64,000 bases of DNA from Burkholderia savannae (GTDB lineage: Bacteria > Pseudomonadota > Gammaproteobacteria > Burkholderiales > Burkholderiaceae): contig NZ_CP013418.1 of NCBI RefSeq assembly GCF_001524445.2, forward strand, positions 2,480,001 through 2,544,000, in the 5' to 3' direction. The notes under the pieces are model-generated. The model did no database searches. It saw only the letters and a list, made by a program, of their open reading frames with translations, and was not told where the DNA came from. Made by a program: the position numbers and the translations under genes. Positions 16,654-26,190 of the stretch are shown here, one piece after another; position 1 is the stretch's first letter, and every line of letters starts with the position of its first letter.

Positions 16654-18315
16654 TCACGCCGCATCGGACTCCCAAACGACCGCCGCCCCGCGCGCGTCCC
16701 ACGCGTCGAGAAACGGCGCATACCGCGCCTCGACGCGATTGCGGCGCACCTTGAACGTCGGCGTGACGAAGCCGCTCGTCTCGTTCCAGATCGAATCGAC
16801 GACCACGACGAAGCGCAGCTTCTCGTGATCGTCGAGGCTCGCGTTGACGCGTTCGAGATGCTCGCCGAGCGATGTCGCGAGCGCCGCGCGCCGGCCGTCG
16901 TCGTCGAGCCGGCGGCCTTCGTCGGACAGCGACACGAGCGCGCACGGCTGCGGCCGTCCCGCACCGACGACGCAGCACGCATCGACGAGCGGATGCGTCG
17001 TGAGCCTGCTTTCGATCGGCGACGGCGCGACGTACTTGCCCTTGCTCGTCTTGAAGATCTCCTTCACGCGCCCGGTGATTTTGAGTCGGCCCGCTTCGTC
17101 GAGCTCGCCCAAGTCGCCGCTGCGGATGAAGCCGTCGGGCGTGAAGAGCGCGGCGGTGAGGTCGGGGCGCTTGTAATAGCCGATCGTGTTGCCCGGCGAG
17201 CGGATCTCGATTTCACCGGTGTCGGCGAGCCGGCTCTCGACGTCGCGCACCGGCGCGCCGACGTAGCCCGGCCGCATGTCGTGCTGCCGGCACGAGTGCG
17301 ACACGCCGCACAATTCGCTCATCCCGTAGCCTTCGAGCAGTTCGAGCCCGAGATCGCGATACCAGGTGAGCAGCGCGGGCTCGATCGCCGCGGCGGCGCT
17401 TGCGGCGAGGCGAACCCGGTCGAGGCCGAGCTGCTGAAGAATCATCGGCTTCATCGCGTCCGGAATCGGGCCGGGCGGCAGGCGGCTCGCGGCCGCGTGC
17501 CGGAACTTCGCCCACAGGCGCGGCACCGAGATGAAGAACGTCGGCCGCGCGCGTTGAAGGTCGGCGACGAACGTGTCGAGCGATTCGCCGAAGTAGACGG
17601 TGAAGCCCGCGCGCACCGACAGCATCTCGACATAGCCGCGCTCCGCGACGTGCGACAGCGGCAGGTACGAGATCATCCGGTCGCCGGGGCCGAGCGCGAT
17701 CAGATCGAAGACGGGCTCGACGCACCAGCCGAGCGCGCCGAACGTCAGCATCACGCCCTTCGGGTCGCCCGTCGTGCCGGACGTGTAGACGATCGTCCCG
17801 AGCTCGTCGGCGGCGCGCGTCACGTGCTCGGCGAGCGGCGCGGTGTCGCGCACGATGTCGTCCCATTTCACGCCGTCGAACTGCGCGCCGGACAGGTACG
17901 GCAGGCCGATGCGCCGCACGTGCGGCGGCACGCCGTCGCGCATCTGCTCCCATGCGTCGAGCTTGCCGACGAACAGCGCCGCCGCTTCGCTGTGCGTGAG
18001 CACTTGCCGGACCGATTCGGCGCCGAGCGTCGGGTAGAGCGGCACCGACACATGGCCGCTCAGCCAGATCGCGAAATCGGCGAGAATCCAGTGCGCGCAG
18101 TTCTTCGACAGGATCGCGATGTTCGATCCGCGCGGCAGATCGAGCGCGCGCAGGTACGCGGCGACGCGGCGCGCTTCGTCGAGCGCCTCGCGCCACGTGA
18201 AGCGGCGGATTTCGCCGCCGCCCGTCGGCTGGACGAGCCAGACGTCGTCGGCGCGCGTGCGTTCCCAGTATTGAAGGCGTTCGAGCGGCAGGTTGTCCGG
18301 GTCGATCGAGGTCAA
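16654..18315 (-). CDS. Long-chain acyl-CoA synthetase, AMP-binding (553 aa)
   Basis: Activates a carboxylic acid to its CoA thioester by way of the adenylate. The P-loop-like YTSGTTGDPKGVML is at about residues 198-211; the later motifs are GYGMSELCG, RSGDLGELDEAGRL and GRVKEIFKTSKGKYVAP, typical of long-chain FadD/AtuH-type ligases. It is the last gene in the minus-strand direction of the catabolic cluster, separated from the other genes by 428 bases, so it may have its own promoter. It would supply the CoA ester consumed by the dehydrogenases and the carboxylase. Confidence 0.9.
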   Translation of the reverse strand: MTSIDPDNLPLERLQYWERTRADDVWLVQPTGGGEIRRFTWREALDEARRVAAYLRALDLPRGSNIAILSKNCAHWILADFAIWLSGHVSVPLYPTLGAESVRQVLTHSEAAALFVGKLDAWEQMRDGVPPHVRRIGLPYLSGAQFDGVKWDDIVRDTAPLAEHVTRAADELGTIVYTSGTTGDPKGVMLTFGALGWCVEPVFDLIALGPGDRMISYLPLSHVAERGYVEMLSVRAGFTVYFGESLDTFVADLQRARPTFFISVPRLWAKFRHAAASRLPPGPIPDAMKPMILQQLGLDRVRLAASAAAAIEPALLTWYRDLGLELLEGYGMSELCGVSHSCRQHDMRPGYVGAPVRDVESRLADTGEIEIRSPGNTIGYYKRPDLTAALFTPDGFIRSGDLGELDEAGRLKITGRVKEIFKTSKGKYVAPSPIESRLTTHPLVDACCVVGAGRPQPCALVSLSDEGRRLDDDGRRAALATSLGEHLERVNASLDDHEKLRFVVVVDSIWNETSGFVTPTFKVRRNRVEARYAPFLDAWDARGAAVVWESDAA

Positions 18316-18743
18316 TGTCGTCTCCTTGCGAGCGGCGGGCGCGCGGCGGCCGCCGCGCGATGTATCGTTGCAGGCCGGTGCATTCGCACAACGCCGACGC
18401 GCGCCGGTTTTCGTCGGTTCGGAGCGGCGTCGGCGGCCTCCCGAAAATTCTCACCTTTCGATCTTGCGCGCCATATCTGCGCCGCCCGTTGCGCGCATGC
18501 ATGTATGCGCGATGCGTGCTGTCGCGCGATCGCCGAGCGGCTTCGGCGATCGCGCGCCTTCTTCGGCCGCGTCTTGGCCGTGTCTTGGCCGCGTCTCGGT
18601 TGCGTTGCTCCCGTCGCGGCGTTCATCGGCGTCGCGCTCGCCGCTGCGGCGTTGCGGCCTCCGTGCCGCTCGCCGCGCATCGGCGGCGCGGGCTGCCGAG
18701 CCGGCCGCCGCGATCGCGGCTCCTTTCGCCCGTCAAGCGTCGT
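18316..18743. other. Intergenic, GC-rich, no gene seen
   Basis: Gap between the cleavage-enzyme gene and the acyl-CoA ligase gene on the minus strand. No ORF with a plausible start, and no strong hairpin with T-run. It may hold a separate promoter for the ligase. Confidence 0.4.
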
Positions 18744-19628
18744 TCATGCAAGCGATGCGGCTTGCGCACGCGTGCCGAGAATCCGCCGCGCTTCCTGCGG
18801 CGACGCGATTTCGCGCCCGGCTTCGCGCGCGATCGTCGCGATCGCGTCGACGAGCTGCGCGTTCGACGTCGCGCGCGCGCCGTCCGGCAGATAGAACGTG
18901 TCTTCGAGCCCGGTGCGCAGCTGTCCGCCGAGCTCGGCCGTCCGCCGATGCAGCGCCCAGATGTTCGCGCGGCCGATCGCGGTGACCTGCCACGTCGAAT
19001 CGGGCCGCAGCAGCCGGATCAGGATCGGCAGCAGCTCGGGATCGGCCGGCATGCCCGACTCGACGCCCATCACGAAGTTGTAATTCGATCGTCCTGCGAA
19101 CAATCCGGCGCGCGCGTACATGTCGATGCAGCGGACGATGCCGGTGTCGAAACACTCGAACTCGGGCACCGCGCCCGTCTCGGCCATCGTCGTCAAAAAC
19201 GACGCGACTTTCTCGACCGGGTTGTCGAACAGCATCGGCGGCCACGCCCACGCGCCGTCCGCCTTCACTTTCAGATAGTTGAGCGAGCCCGCGTTGCATG
19301 CGGCGATTTCCGGGCGGATCGAACGGATGCATGCGAGCGGACCGTCGACGTTCGGCCCGACGATGCCCGTCGACTGATTGAAGATCACGCCCGGGCACGC
19401 CTCGCGGATCGCCTGCGCGATCTCGGCCGCGAGCTGAGGGTCCCACGATGGCAGGTGCCCCTTGTCCGGCTCCTGCCGGCGAAAGTGCACGTGCATGCAC
19501 GATGCGCCGGCGTCGTACGCGCCTTTCGCTTCGCGCGCCATCTGCTCGGGCGTGACGGGCACGTTGAACTGCTTCGGGTCCGTGAAGATGCCGTTCAGCG
19601 CGCACGTGACGACGACGGGGTGGCTCAT
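18744..19628 (-). CDS. Beta-keto acid cleavage enzyme (BKACE, DUF849; 294 aa)
   Basis: Zinc-dependent enzyme that condenses a beta-keto acid with acetyl-CoA and splits it to acetoacetate and an acyl-CoA. Family features are VTCALNG at the start, the metal-binding ASCMHVHFR, the FNQSTGI strand and the VMGVESGMPADPELL segment, with ARRILG near the end. The start is the ATG at 19628, where SHPVVVTCALNG matches the family. It lies 32 bases behind the biotin carboxylase gene, at the operon position where liu clusters encode HMG-CoA lyase, which makes its substrate interesting. Confidence 0.9.
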   Translation of the reverse strand: MSHPVVVTCALNGIFTDPKQFNVPVTPEQMAREAKGAYDAGASCMHVHFRRQEPDKGHLPSWDPQLAAEIAQAIREACPGVIFNQSTGIVGPNVDGPLACIRSIRPEIAACNAGSLNYLKVKADGAWAWPPMLFDNPVEKVASFLTTMAETGAVPEFECFDTGIVRCIDMYARAGLFAGRSNYNFVMGVESGMPADPELLPILIRLLRPDSTWQVTAIGRANIWALHRRTAELGGQLRTGLEDTFYLPDGARATSNAQLVDAIATIAREAGREIASPQEARRILGTRAQAASLA

Positions 19629-19660
19629 CGAAAATTCTCCTTGTATCGAATGCCGGCGCG

Positions 19661-21685
19661 TTAGCCGGCCTGCGGCTCGAGTTGCGCGAGCACCTGGCCG
19701 GGCGCGACCTGCTCGCCCGCGCGCGCGCCGAGCGACGCGACCTTGCCCGCGAACGGCGCGGTGATCGCGTGCTCCATCTTCATCGCCTCGAGCACCATGA
19801 CCGTTTGTCCGGCCGAGACCGTCGCGCCTTCGTCGATGTCGACCGCGATCACGCGGCCGTTCATCGGTGCGCGCAGCACGCCGTCGCTGTCGGCGGCGCC
19901 GGCGCTCGCTCGGCCTGCGCGGTTGAGGATCGCGAACGCGTGATCGATGCCGTCGAGTTGCAGCCACAGGCGCTCGCGCGCGATCGCGAAGCAGTAGGCG
20001 TGCGCGCGGCCGTCGATCTCGACCGTCGACGGCTCGCCCGGCGGCGCGGGGCGTGCCCCGTCGAGCGCGACCGGCGCGCGGCCGTGCGCGCGCACGACGG
20101 CGCGTTGCCGATCGATCGTCACCACGCCTCGTCGCGCATCCGCGTGCTCCGCGCTCGCGCTTACGTTCGCGTTCGCGCGCGCCGACGACAGCCGATATGG
20201 CACGGGCAGCGGCGCGCCGTTGCGCCAGCCGCGCCACGCGGGCGACAGCGTCTCCGCGCGATCGGCGGCGGCCGCCGACAGCCACGCGGCGATCGCCCAC
20301 GCCGCTTCCGTCGGCGCGAAGCGGCGGCTGTCGTTGTCGGAAAAATGCGCGGCGATGAACGCGGTGGACACGGCGCGTCCGTCGACGAACGCCGGATGTC
20401 GCAGCACGCGCGCGAGAAATGCGCGGTTGCTCGGCACGCCGAGCAGCACCGTGTCGTCGAGCGCGTTCGCGAGGCGGTCGATCGCCTCGTCGCGCGAGCG
20501 GCCGTGCGCGATCAGCTTGCCGAGCATCGAATCGTAGTGCGGGCTGATCGCGACGCCGTCGGCGAGCGCATGATCGCAGCGCGCGTGACGGCCCGGCCGC
20601 CACGTCAGCACTTCGCCCGTGCGCGGCAGGAAATCGTCGGCGGGGTCCTCCGCGCAGAGGCGCACTTCGATCGCATGGCCGTCGAGCCGCACGTCGTGCT
20701 GCGCGAGCGGCAACACATCGCCTTGCGCGACGCGCAACTGCCATTCGACGAGATCCTGCCCGGTGATCAGCTCCGTCACCGGGTGCTCGACCTGCAGCCG
20801 CGTGTTCATCTCCATGAAGTAGAACCGGCCGTCGCGGTCGAGCAGGAATTCGACGGTGCCCGCGCCGACGTAGCCGATCTCGCGCGCGACGGCGACTGCC
20901 GTCGCGCCGAGCCGCGCGCGCAGCGCGGCATTGACCGCGGGCGACGGCGCTTCCTCGACGATCTTCTGGTGGCGGCGCTGCACCGAGCAGTCACGCTCGC
21001 CGAGATGGACGACGTGGCCGTGCGTATCGGCGAACACCTGCACTTCCACGTGGCGCGGCTCGATCACGGCGCGCTCGACGATCATGCGGCCGTCGCCGAA
21101 CGCGTTCCGCGCTTCGGATACGGCAAGCTTCAGCGCGGCGGGCAGCGCGTCGCGCGCATCGACGCGGCGCATTCCGCGCCCGCCGCCGCCCGCCGCTGCC
21201 TTCAGCATTACCGGAAAGCCGATTCGTTCGGCCTCCGAAAGCAGGCGCGCGTCGCTCTGATCGTCGCCGTCGTAGCCGGGCACGACGGGAATGCCGGCCG
21301 CTGCCATCCGGCGGCGCGCGCGGGCCTTGTCGCCCATCGCGTCGATCGCGTCGGCGCGCGGGCCGACGAACGCGAGGCCCGCCTCGACGGCGCGCCGCGC
21401 GAACGCCGCGTTCTCCGACAGGAAGCCGTAGCCCGGATGAATCGCCTGCGCGCCGCTCTTCGATGCGGCGTCGATCAGCTTGTCGATCGACAGATACGAT
21501 TCGGCGGGCGTCGCGCCGCCGATCGACACCGCCGCGTCGCACGCGGCGACGTGCGGGCTGCGCGCGTCCGCGTCGGAGTGGACGGCGATCGTCGCGATGC
21601 CGAGCCGGCGCGCGGTGCGCGCGATGCGCACCGCGATCTCGCCGCGGTTCGCGATCAGCAGACGGGTGAAGCGGCGCTCGCTCAT
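19661..21685 (-). CDS. Acyl-CoA carboxylase alpha subunit, biotin carboxylase + biotin carrier (674 aa)
   Basis: Carboxylates its own biotin with bicarbonate and ATP. Domains are biotin carboxylase (residues 1 to about 450; RLLIANRGEIAVRIARTARR, IHPGYGFLSENAAFA, MLKAAAGGGGRGMR, MEMNTRLQVEHPVTE), a linker, and a C-terminal biotin carrier with LEAMKMEH, the biotinylated lysine at 636. Length and layout match methylcrotonyl-CoA and geranyl-CoA carboxylase alpha subunits (LiuD/AtuF). The ATG overlaps the enoyl-CoA hydratase stop (ATGA). The partner is the carboxyltransferase at 23695-25311. Which acyl-CoA is used is set by that partner and cannot be read here. Confidence 0.92.
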   Translation of the reverse strand: MSERRFTRLLIANRGEIAVRIARTARRLGIATIAVHSDADARSPHVAACDAAVSIGGATPAESYLSIDKLIDAASKSGAQAIHPGYGFLSENAAFARRAVEAGLAFVGPRADAIDAMGDKARARRRMAAAGIPVVPGYDGDDQSDARLLSEAERIGFPVMLKAAAGGGGRGMRRVDARDALPAALKLAVSEARNAFGDGRMIVERAVIEPRHVEVQVFADTHGHVVHLGERDCSVQRRHQKIVEEAPSPAVNAALRARLGATAVAVAREIGYVGAGTVEFLLDRDGRFYFMEMNTRLQVEHPVTELITGQDLVEWQLRVAQGDVLPLAQHDVRLDGHAIEVRLCAEDPADDFLPRTGEVLTWRPGRHARCDHALADGVAISPHYDSMLGKLIAHGRSRDEAIDRLANALDDTVLLGVPSNRAFLARVLRHPAFVDGRAVSTAFIAAHFSDNDSRRFAPTEAAWAIAAWLSAAAADRAETLSPAWRGWRNGAPLPVPYRLSSARANANVSASAEHADARRGVVTIDRQRAVVRAHGRAPVALDGARPAPPGEPSTVEIDGRAHAYCFAIARERLWLQLDGIDHAFAILNRAGRASAGAADSDGVLRAPMNGRVIAVDIDEGATVSAGQTVMVLEAMKMEHAITAPFAGKVASLGARAGEQVAPGQVLAQLEPQAG

Positions 21686-22524
21686 GGCGTCACCGGCAGC
21701 GTCGGCGCATCGGTCGCCCAGCGGGGCGCGCGCTTGTCGGTCAATGCGGCGAGGCCTTCGACGACCGCGCCCGAGCGCAGCGCGGCGGCGAATGCGTTCG
21801 CCGCCGCATCGAGGACGGCGGCGCGCTCGCGATGCAGTGTGTCGGCGACGATTCGCTTCGTCGCGCGCTGCGCGGCCGGTTCGCATGCGAGCACGCGCGC
21901 GAGCTCGCCGCGCAGCAACGGATCGATGGCGTCCGCGTTCGCGATTTCGTCGGCGAGGCCCGCGTGCAACGCGTCGGCGGCCGACAGGCGGCGGCTCGTC
22001 AGCATCAGCCAGCGGCCGCGCACGGCGCCCGCGCGTGCGACGATGAACGGCGCGATCTGCGCGGGCGGCAGGCCGAGCGACGTTTCGGGCATCGAAAGAT
22101 ATGCGTCGCTCGCCATCAGCACGCGGTCGCACGCGGCCGCGAGCCCGCAGCCGCCGCCCATCGCCGCGCCTTCGATCACGGCGAGCGTCGGCATCGGCAG
22201 TGCCGCGAGCCTGTCGAGAAGCGCGCCGAACCGGCGGTTCGACGTTGCGATCGGATCGGGCGCGTCGGCGGGCGCCGGCTCGCGCATCATCGCGTGAAAG
22301 CCGCCGAAGTCGCCGCCCGCGCAGAACACGCCGCCCGCGCCGCGCAGCACGAACGCTCGCACGCCGTCATCGGCGGCGACGCGCGCGCACTCGGCGTCGA
22401 GCGCCGCGACGAGATCGTCGGTCAGCGCGTTGCGCTTGCCCGGCCGATTCAGCGTCGCGAACACGACGCCGTGCGTTTGCGCGACGTGCAGCGGCGCGAG
22501 CGTCGAGGAAGTCGTCTCGGTCAT
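21682..22524 (-). CDS. Enoyl-CoA hydratase/isomerase family protein (280 aa)
   Basis: Crotonase-fold enzyme, probably hydrating the carboxylated 2-enoyl-CoA (methylglutaconyl-CoA or isohexenylglutaconyl-CoA type). The oxyanion-hole segment VFCAGGDFGGFHAM and the second block VIEGAAMGGGCGLAAACD are present. MPETSLGL carries the expected catalytic glutamate. It lies between the acyl-CoA dehydrogenase and the biotin carboxylase genes, the order seen in liu and atu operons. Confidence 0.88.
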   Translation of the reverse strand: MTETTSSTLAPLHVAQTHGVVFATLNRPGKRNALTDDLVAALDAECARVAADDGVRAFVLRGAGGVFCAGGDFGGFHAMMREPAPADAPDPIATSNRRFGALLDRLAALPMPTLAVIEGAAMGGGCGLAAACDRVLMASDAYLSMPETSLGLPPAQIAPFIVARAGAVRGRWLMLTSRRLSAADALHAGLADEIANADAIDPLLRGELARVLACEPAAQRATKRIVADTLHRERAAVLDAAANAFAAALRSGAVVEGLAALTDKRAPRWATDAPTLPVTP

Positions 22525-22530
22525 CGCGCG

Positions 22531-23682
22531 TCACTCCCGCGGCAGCGTGCCGAGCTTCTTGCAGATGATGCCGAGCATCACCTCGTCCGCGCCGCCGCCG
22601 ATCGAAAACAGGCGCGTGTCGCGATAAGTGCGCGAGATGCTCGATTCCCACGCGAAGCCCATGCCGCCCCAGAACTGCAGGCAACTGTCGGTGACTTCGC
22701 GCGCGAGGCGTCCCGCCTTCAGCTTCGCCATCGACGCGAGCGTCGTCACGTCGCCGCCCTGCACGTACAGCTCCGTCGCGCGATATGTGAGCGCGCGCAG
22801 CGCCTCCACCTCGGTCTTCAGCTCGGCGAGCCGGTAATGCACGACCTGATGATCGAGCACGGGCCGCCCGAAGATTTTGCGCTGACGCGTGTAGTCGATC
22901 GTTTCGTCGATCGAACGATCGAGCACGACGAGCGCGGCGGCCGCGCCGTAGAGCCGCTCTTCCTGGAACTGCAGCATCTGATAAGTGAAGCCTTGGCCTT
23001 CCTCGCCGATCAGGTTGCGGCGCGGCACGCGCACGTCGTCGAAGAAGATCTGCGCGGTGTCCGAAGAATGCATGCCGATCTTGCGGATCTTCTTCTCGAT
23101 GTGCACGCCTTTCGATTTCAGCGGCACGACGATCAGCGATTTGTTCCGATGCGGCGGGCCGTCCGACGTGTTCGCGAGGCAGCACATCCAGTCGGCCTGC
23201 GTGCCGTTCGTGATCCAGAGCTTCGTGCCGCTGATCACGTAATCGTCGCCGTCGCGGCGCGCCGCCGTGCGAATCGACGCGACGTCCGAGCCCGCGCCCG
23301 GCTCCGACACGCCGATGCACGACACGTGCTCGCCCGCGATCGCGGGCGCGAGGAACTCGCCGCGCAACGCATCGGAGCCGAAGCGCGCGAGCGCGGGCGT
23401 CGCCATGTTCGTCTGCACGCCGATCGCGAGCGGCACGCCGCCCGCCTTGCACACGCCGAGCGCCTCGGCCATCACGAGCTCGTAGCTGTAGTCGAGGCCG
23501 CCGCCGCCGAACGCGGCGGGCTTGCTCAGGCCGAGCATGCCGAGCGCGCCGAGCTTGCCGAACACGTCGTGCGCGGGAAAGATGCCGGCTTCCTCCCATT
23601 CGTCGACGTGCGGATTGACCTCTTGCTCGATGAAGCGCTTGACGGTGCGCGAGATCGCTTCGTGTTCTTCGGTGAAATGCAT
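22531..23682 (-). CDS. Acyl-CoA dehydrogenase (383 aa)
   Basis: FAD-dependent dehydrogenase making a 2,3-double bond in an acyl-CoA. Family marks are CIGVSEPGAGSDVASI, WITNGTQADWMCCLAN and the C-terminal QFWGGMGFAWESSISRTYRD. The usual active-site glutamate region of short/branched-chain enzymes is not in the exact isovaleryl-CoA form, so the substrate is open; citronellyl-CoA-type and branched short-chain substrates both fit. It lies six bases before the hydratase gene and 12 behind the carboxyltransferase gene in a compact operon. Confidence 0.9.
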   Translation of the reverse strand: MHFTEEHEAISRTVKRFIEQEVNPHVDEWEEAGIFPAHDVFGKLGALGMLGLSKPAAFGGGGLDYSYELVMAEALGVCKAGGVPLAIGVQTNMATPALARFGSDALRGEFLAPAIAGEHVSCIGVSEPGAGSDVASIRTAARRDGDDYVISGTKLWITNGTQADWMCCLANTSDGPPHRNKSLIVVPLKSKGVHIEKKIRKIGMHSSDTAQIFFDDVRVPRRNLIGEEGQGFTYQMLQFQEERLYGAAAALVVLDRSIDETIDYTRQRKIFGRPVLDHQVVHYRLAELKTEVEALRALTYRATELYVQGGDVTTLASMAKLKAGRLAREVTDSCLQFWGGMGFAWESSISRTYRDTRLFSIGGGADEVMLGIICKKLGTLPRE

Positions 23683-23694
23683 GATGTCTCCAGA

Positions 23695-25311
23695 TCAGGG
23701 GCGGGCGACGCCGAACGTGAGCGGTTGGACGGACTTGCCGCGGCCGTCGCGGCAGACGGCGAGCGTCATCGCGATTACGCGGCGCGTGTCGCGCGGATCG
23801 ATGACGCCGTCGTCGAGCATGCGTCCGGACGTGTAGAACGCGTGGGTCTGGCGCTCGAAGTTCGCGACGATCTTCTCGCGCAGCGCATCGATTCGCGCGC
23901 GGTCCGGCTCGACGCCTTTCGCGCGCGCCGCGCCTTCCATCACGATCGCCATCGTGAGCGCCGCCTGCTCCGCGCCCATCACCGCGGTGCGCGCGTTCGG
24001 CCACGAAAACACGAAGGCCGGATCGAAGCCGCGCCCGCACATCCCGTAATTGCCCGCGCCGAACGAAGCGCCGCACAGGATCGTGATCTGCGGGACGGTG
24101 GCGTTCGACACCGCCTGGATCATCTTCGCGCCATGCTTGATCATTCCCGCGCGTTCGGACTCCTTGCCGACGATGAAGCCCGTCGTGTTCTGCAGATAGA
24201 CGAGCGGCACGCCGCTCTGGCAGCACGCCTGAATGAAATGGGTCGCCTTCGTCGCGCCGGCCGGATCGAGCGGGCCGTTGTTCGTCACGATGCCGACGGG
24301 CATTGCGTGGATGCGCGCGTGCGCGCAGACGGTGGCCGGCCCGTACGACGGCTGGAATTCCAGAAGATCCGATGCGTCGACGAGCCGCGCGATCACCTCG
24401 CGCATGTCGACGGGCTTCTTGCCGTCGCGCGGCAGGATGCCTAGCAGTCCTTGCGGATCGAGCGCGGGTTCCTCGCCGACGGGCAGCGCCGCCTCGCGCT
24501 CGCGCCAGCCGAGCTTGTCGACGAGCTCGCGCAGGATGCGGATGCCGTCGGCGTCGTCGTCCGCGACGTATTCGGCGAGGCCCGACACGCTCGCGTGCAT
24601 CGTCGCGCCGCCGAGCTCCTCGTCGGTCGCGATCTCGCCCGTCGCGGCCTTCAGCAGCGGCGGGCCGGCGAGGAACGCCTTCGCGCGGTCGCGCACCATC
24701 ACGACGTAATCGGACAGGCCCGGCATGTACGCGCCGCCCGCGGTCGATGAGCCGTGCACGAGCGTGAGCACCGGGATGCCGGCGGCGGACAGCTTCGCGA
24801 GCTGATGGAAATGGCGGCCGCCGTGGATGAATTCCTCGACGCGGTATTGCAGCAGGTTCGCGCCGGCCGATTCGACGAGATGCACGAACGGCAGCCGATG
24901 GTCGAGCGCGATCCGCTGCAGCCGCTGGAATTTCTCGAGGCCCATCGGCTGCAGCGCGCCCGCGTCGATGCCCGAATCGGCGACGACGATCATGCAGCGC
25001 GTGCCGCTCACGTAGCCGATGCCGCCGATGAGGCCCGCGCCCGGCACCGATTTGTCCGGATCGCTTTCGCCGACGAGATAGCCGGCGAGCGCCGCGAGCT
25101 CGAGAAACGGCGCGCCGGCGTCGACGAGAAGCGCGAGCCGCTCGCGCGGCAGCAGTTGCCCGCGCTTGTCGAAGCGCGGGCCGGCCTTCGCCGATTCGTC
25201 CGCGGCGCGCGCGTTGAGCGCGTGCCATTGCGCGATCAGCGCGCGCATGTGATCGGCGTTGTCGCGGAACGCGGCGCTTGTCGTATCGAGACGGGAATCG
25301 AAGATCGGCAT
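23695..25311 (-). CDS. Acyl-CoA carboxylase beta subunit, carboxyltransferase (538 aa)
   Basis: Transfers the carboxyl group from biotin to the acyl-CoA. Two crotonase-like halves are visible: an N-terminal half with DKRGQLLPRERLALLVDAGA and GGIGYVSGTRCMIV, and a C-terminal half with TNNGPLDPAGATKATHFIQ, NTTGFIVGKESERAG and GASFGAGNYGMCGRGFDPAF. The size and the GMCGRGF block match methylcrotonyl-CoA/geranyl-CoA carboxylase beta subunits (LiuB/AtuC). The short segment after GASFG that distinguishes the two substrates should be compared with characterised enzymes. It is one base behind the upstream SDR gene. Confidence 0.92.
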   Translation of the reverse strand: MPIFDSRLDTTSAAFRDNADHMRALIAQWHALNARAADESAKAGPRFDKRGQLLPRERLALLVDAGAPFLELAALAGYLVGESDPDKSVPGAGLIGGIGYVSGTRCMIVVADSGIDAGALQPMGLEKFQRLQRIALDHRLPFVHLVESAGANLLQYRVEEFIHGGRHFHQLAKLSAAGIPVLTLVHGSSTAGGAYMPGLSDYVVMVRDRAKAFLAGPPLLKAATGEIATDEELGGATMHASVSGLAEYVADDDADGIRILRELVDKLGWREREAALPVGEEPALDPQGLLGILPRDGKKPVDMREVIARLVDASDLLEFQPSYGPATVCAHARIHAMPVGIVTNNGPLDPAGATKATHFIQACCQSGVPLVYLQNTTGFIVGKESERAGMIKHGAKMIQAVSNATVPQITILCGASFGAGNYGMCGRGFDPAFVFSWPNARTAVMGAEQAALTMAIVMEGAARAKGVEPDRARIDALREKIVANFERQTHAFYTSGRMLDDGVIDPRDTRRVIAMTLAVCRDGRGKSVQPLTFGVARP

Positions 25312-25312
25312 G

Positions 25313-26173
25313 TCAGCGCTTGAAGAGTTCGGGCGCGATCGCGCGATGGAAGCCGTCGAACGGCGCGTTCGCGTCGACGGGCTGCATCGCGAAATGGCGG
25401 CGCGCGTTCGGCGCGCCGCCGTCTACGCGCAGGCACGCGCCGCTGATGAACGACGCGGCGTCCGACAGCAGGAACGCGATCGCCGCCGACACTTCGGCTT
25501 CGTTGCCGATGCGCCCGAGCGGCACCATCTTCGGCAGGCCGCGCAGCATCGGCTTGATCGCGTCGGGATACGTGTCCATTCCGCTCGACGCGATCCAGCC
25601 GGGCGCGACGGCGTTCACGCGCACGGGCGCCCATTCGGCGGCGGCCGTCTCGGTGAAGTTCAGCATGCCGGCGCGCGCGGCGCCGCTGTGGCCCATGCCC
25701 GTCATGCCGTGCCACATGTCGGCGATGATGTTGACGATCGCGCCCGTCTTGCGCGGCTTCATCGATTGCACGTAGCACTCGCGCGCGACGAGAAAGCCGC
25801 CGAGCAGGTTCGTGTTGAGCACGGCCTGCCAGCCTTTCGCGCTGATCTGATCGAGCGGCGCGGGGAACTGGCCGCCCGCGTTGTTGACCAGCAGATCGAC
25901 GCGGCCGTGCCGCTCGACGATCTGCGCGATCGCGTGCCGCACGCCGTCCTCGTCGCGAATGTCGCATGCGATCGCGTCCGCACGGCCGCCGTCTTCGTGG
26001 ATTTCGGCCGACACGTTCGCGAGCTTGTCCGCGTTGCGGCCGAGCAGCACGACGAGCGCGCCGAGCGACGCGAGCTCGTGCGCGCAGCAGCGGCCGATGC
26101 CGCTGCCGCCGCCCGTGACGAGCGCGACCTTGCCGTCGAAGCTGCCCGCGCGAAGTTGTGAGCGATATGCCAT
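25313..26173 (-). CDS. SDR-family oxidoreductase, enoyl-reductase-like (286 aa)
   Basis: Short-chain dehydrogenase with TGGGSGIGRCCAHEL, NNAGGQFPAPL, and an extended C-terminal part (SFISGACLRVDGGAPN). The catalytic tyrosine of YxxxK is not at the usual place: the region reads GMGHSGAARAGMLNFTETAA, as in peroxisomal 2,4-dienoyl-CoA reductase and trans-enoyl-CoA reductase relatives that lack the tyrosine. This supports an acyl-CoA substrate. It matches the position of SDR genes in acyclic terpene (atu) clusters. Confidence 0.88.
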   Translation of the reverse strand: MAYRSQLRAGSFDGKVALVTGGGSGIGRCCAHELASLGALVVLLGRNADKLANVSAEIHEDGGRADAIACDIRDEDGVRHAIAQIVERHGRVDLLVNNAGGQFPAPLDQISAKGWQAVLNTNLLGGFLVARECYVQSMKPRKTGAIVNIIADMWHGMTGMGHSGAARAGMLNFTETAAAEWAPVRVNAVAPGWIASSGMDTYPDAIKPMLRGLPKMVPLGRIGNEAEVSAAIAFLLSDAASFISGACLRVDGGAPNARRHFAMQPVDANAPFDGFHRAIAPELFKR

Positions 26174-26190
26174 GTGAGGTTTTTCGTCCG

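Noticed and set aside
15856..18894. Very long open frame on the plus strand (over 1000 codons)
   Set aside because: Arg/Asp/Ala-rich shadow of the orphan gene and of the acyl-CoA ligase on the other strand; typical artefact of GC-rich coding DNA.
19682..24444. Two long plus-strand frames opposite the carboxylase genes
   Set aside because: Both are antisense shadows of the biotin carboxylase, hydratase and dehydrogenase genes; Arg/His-rich without any motif.
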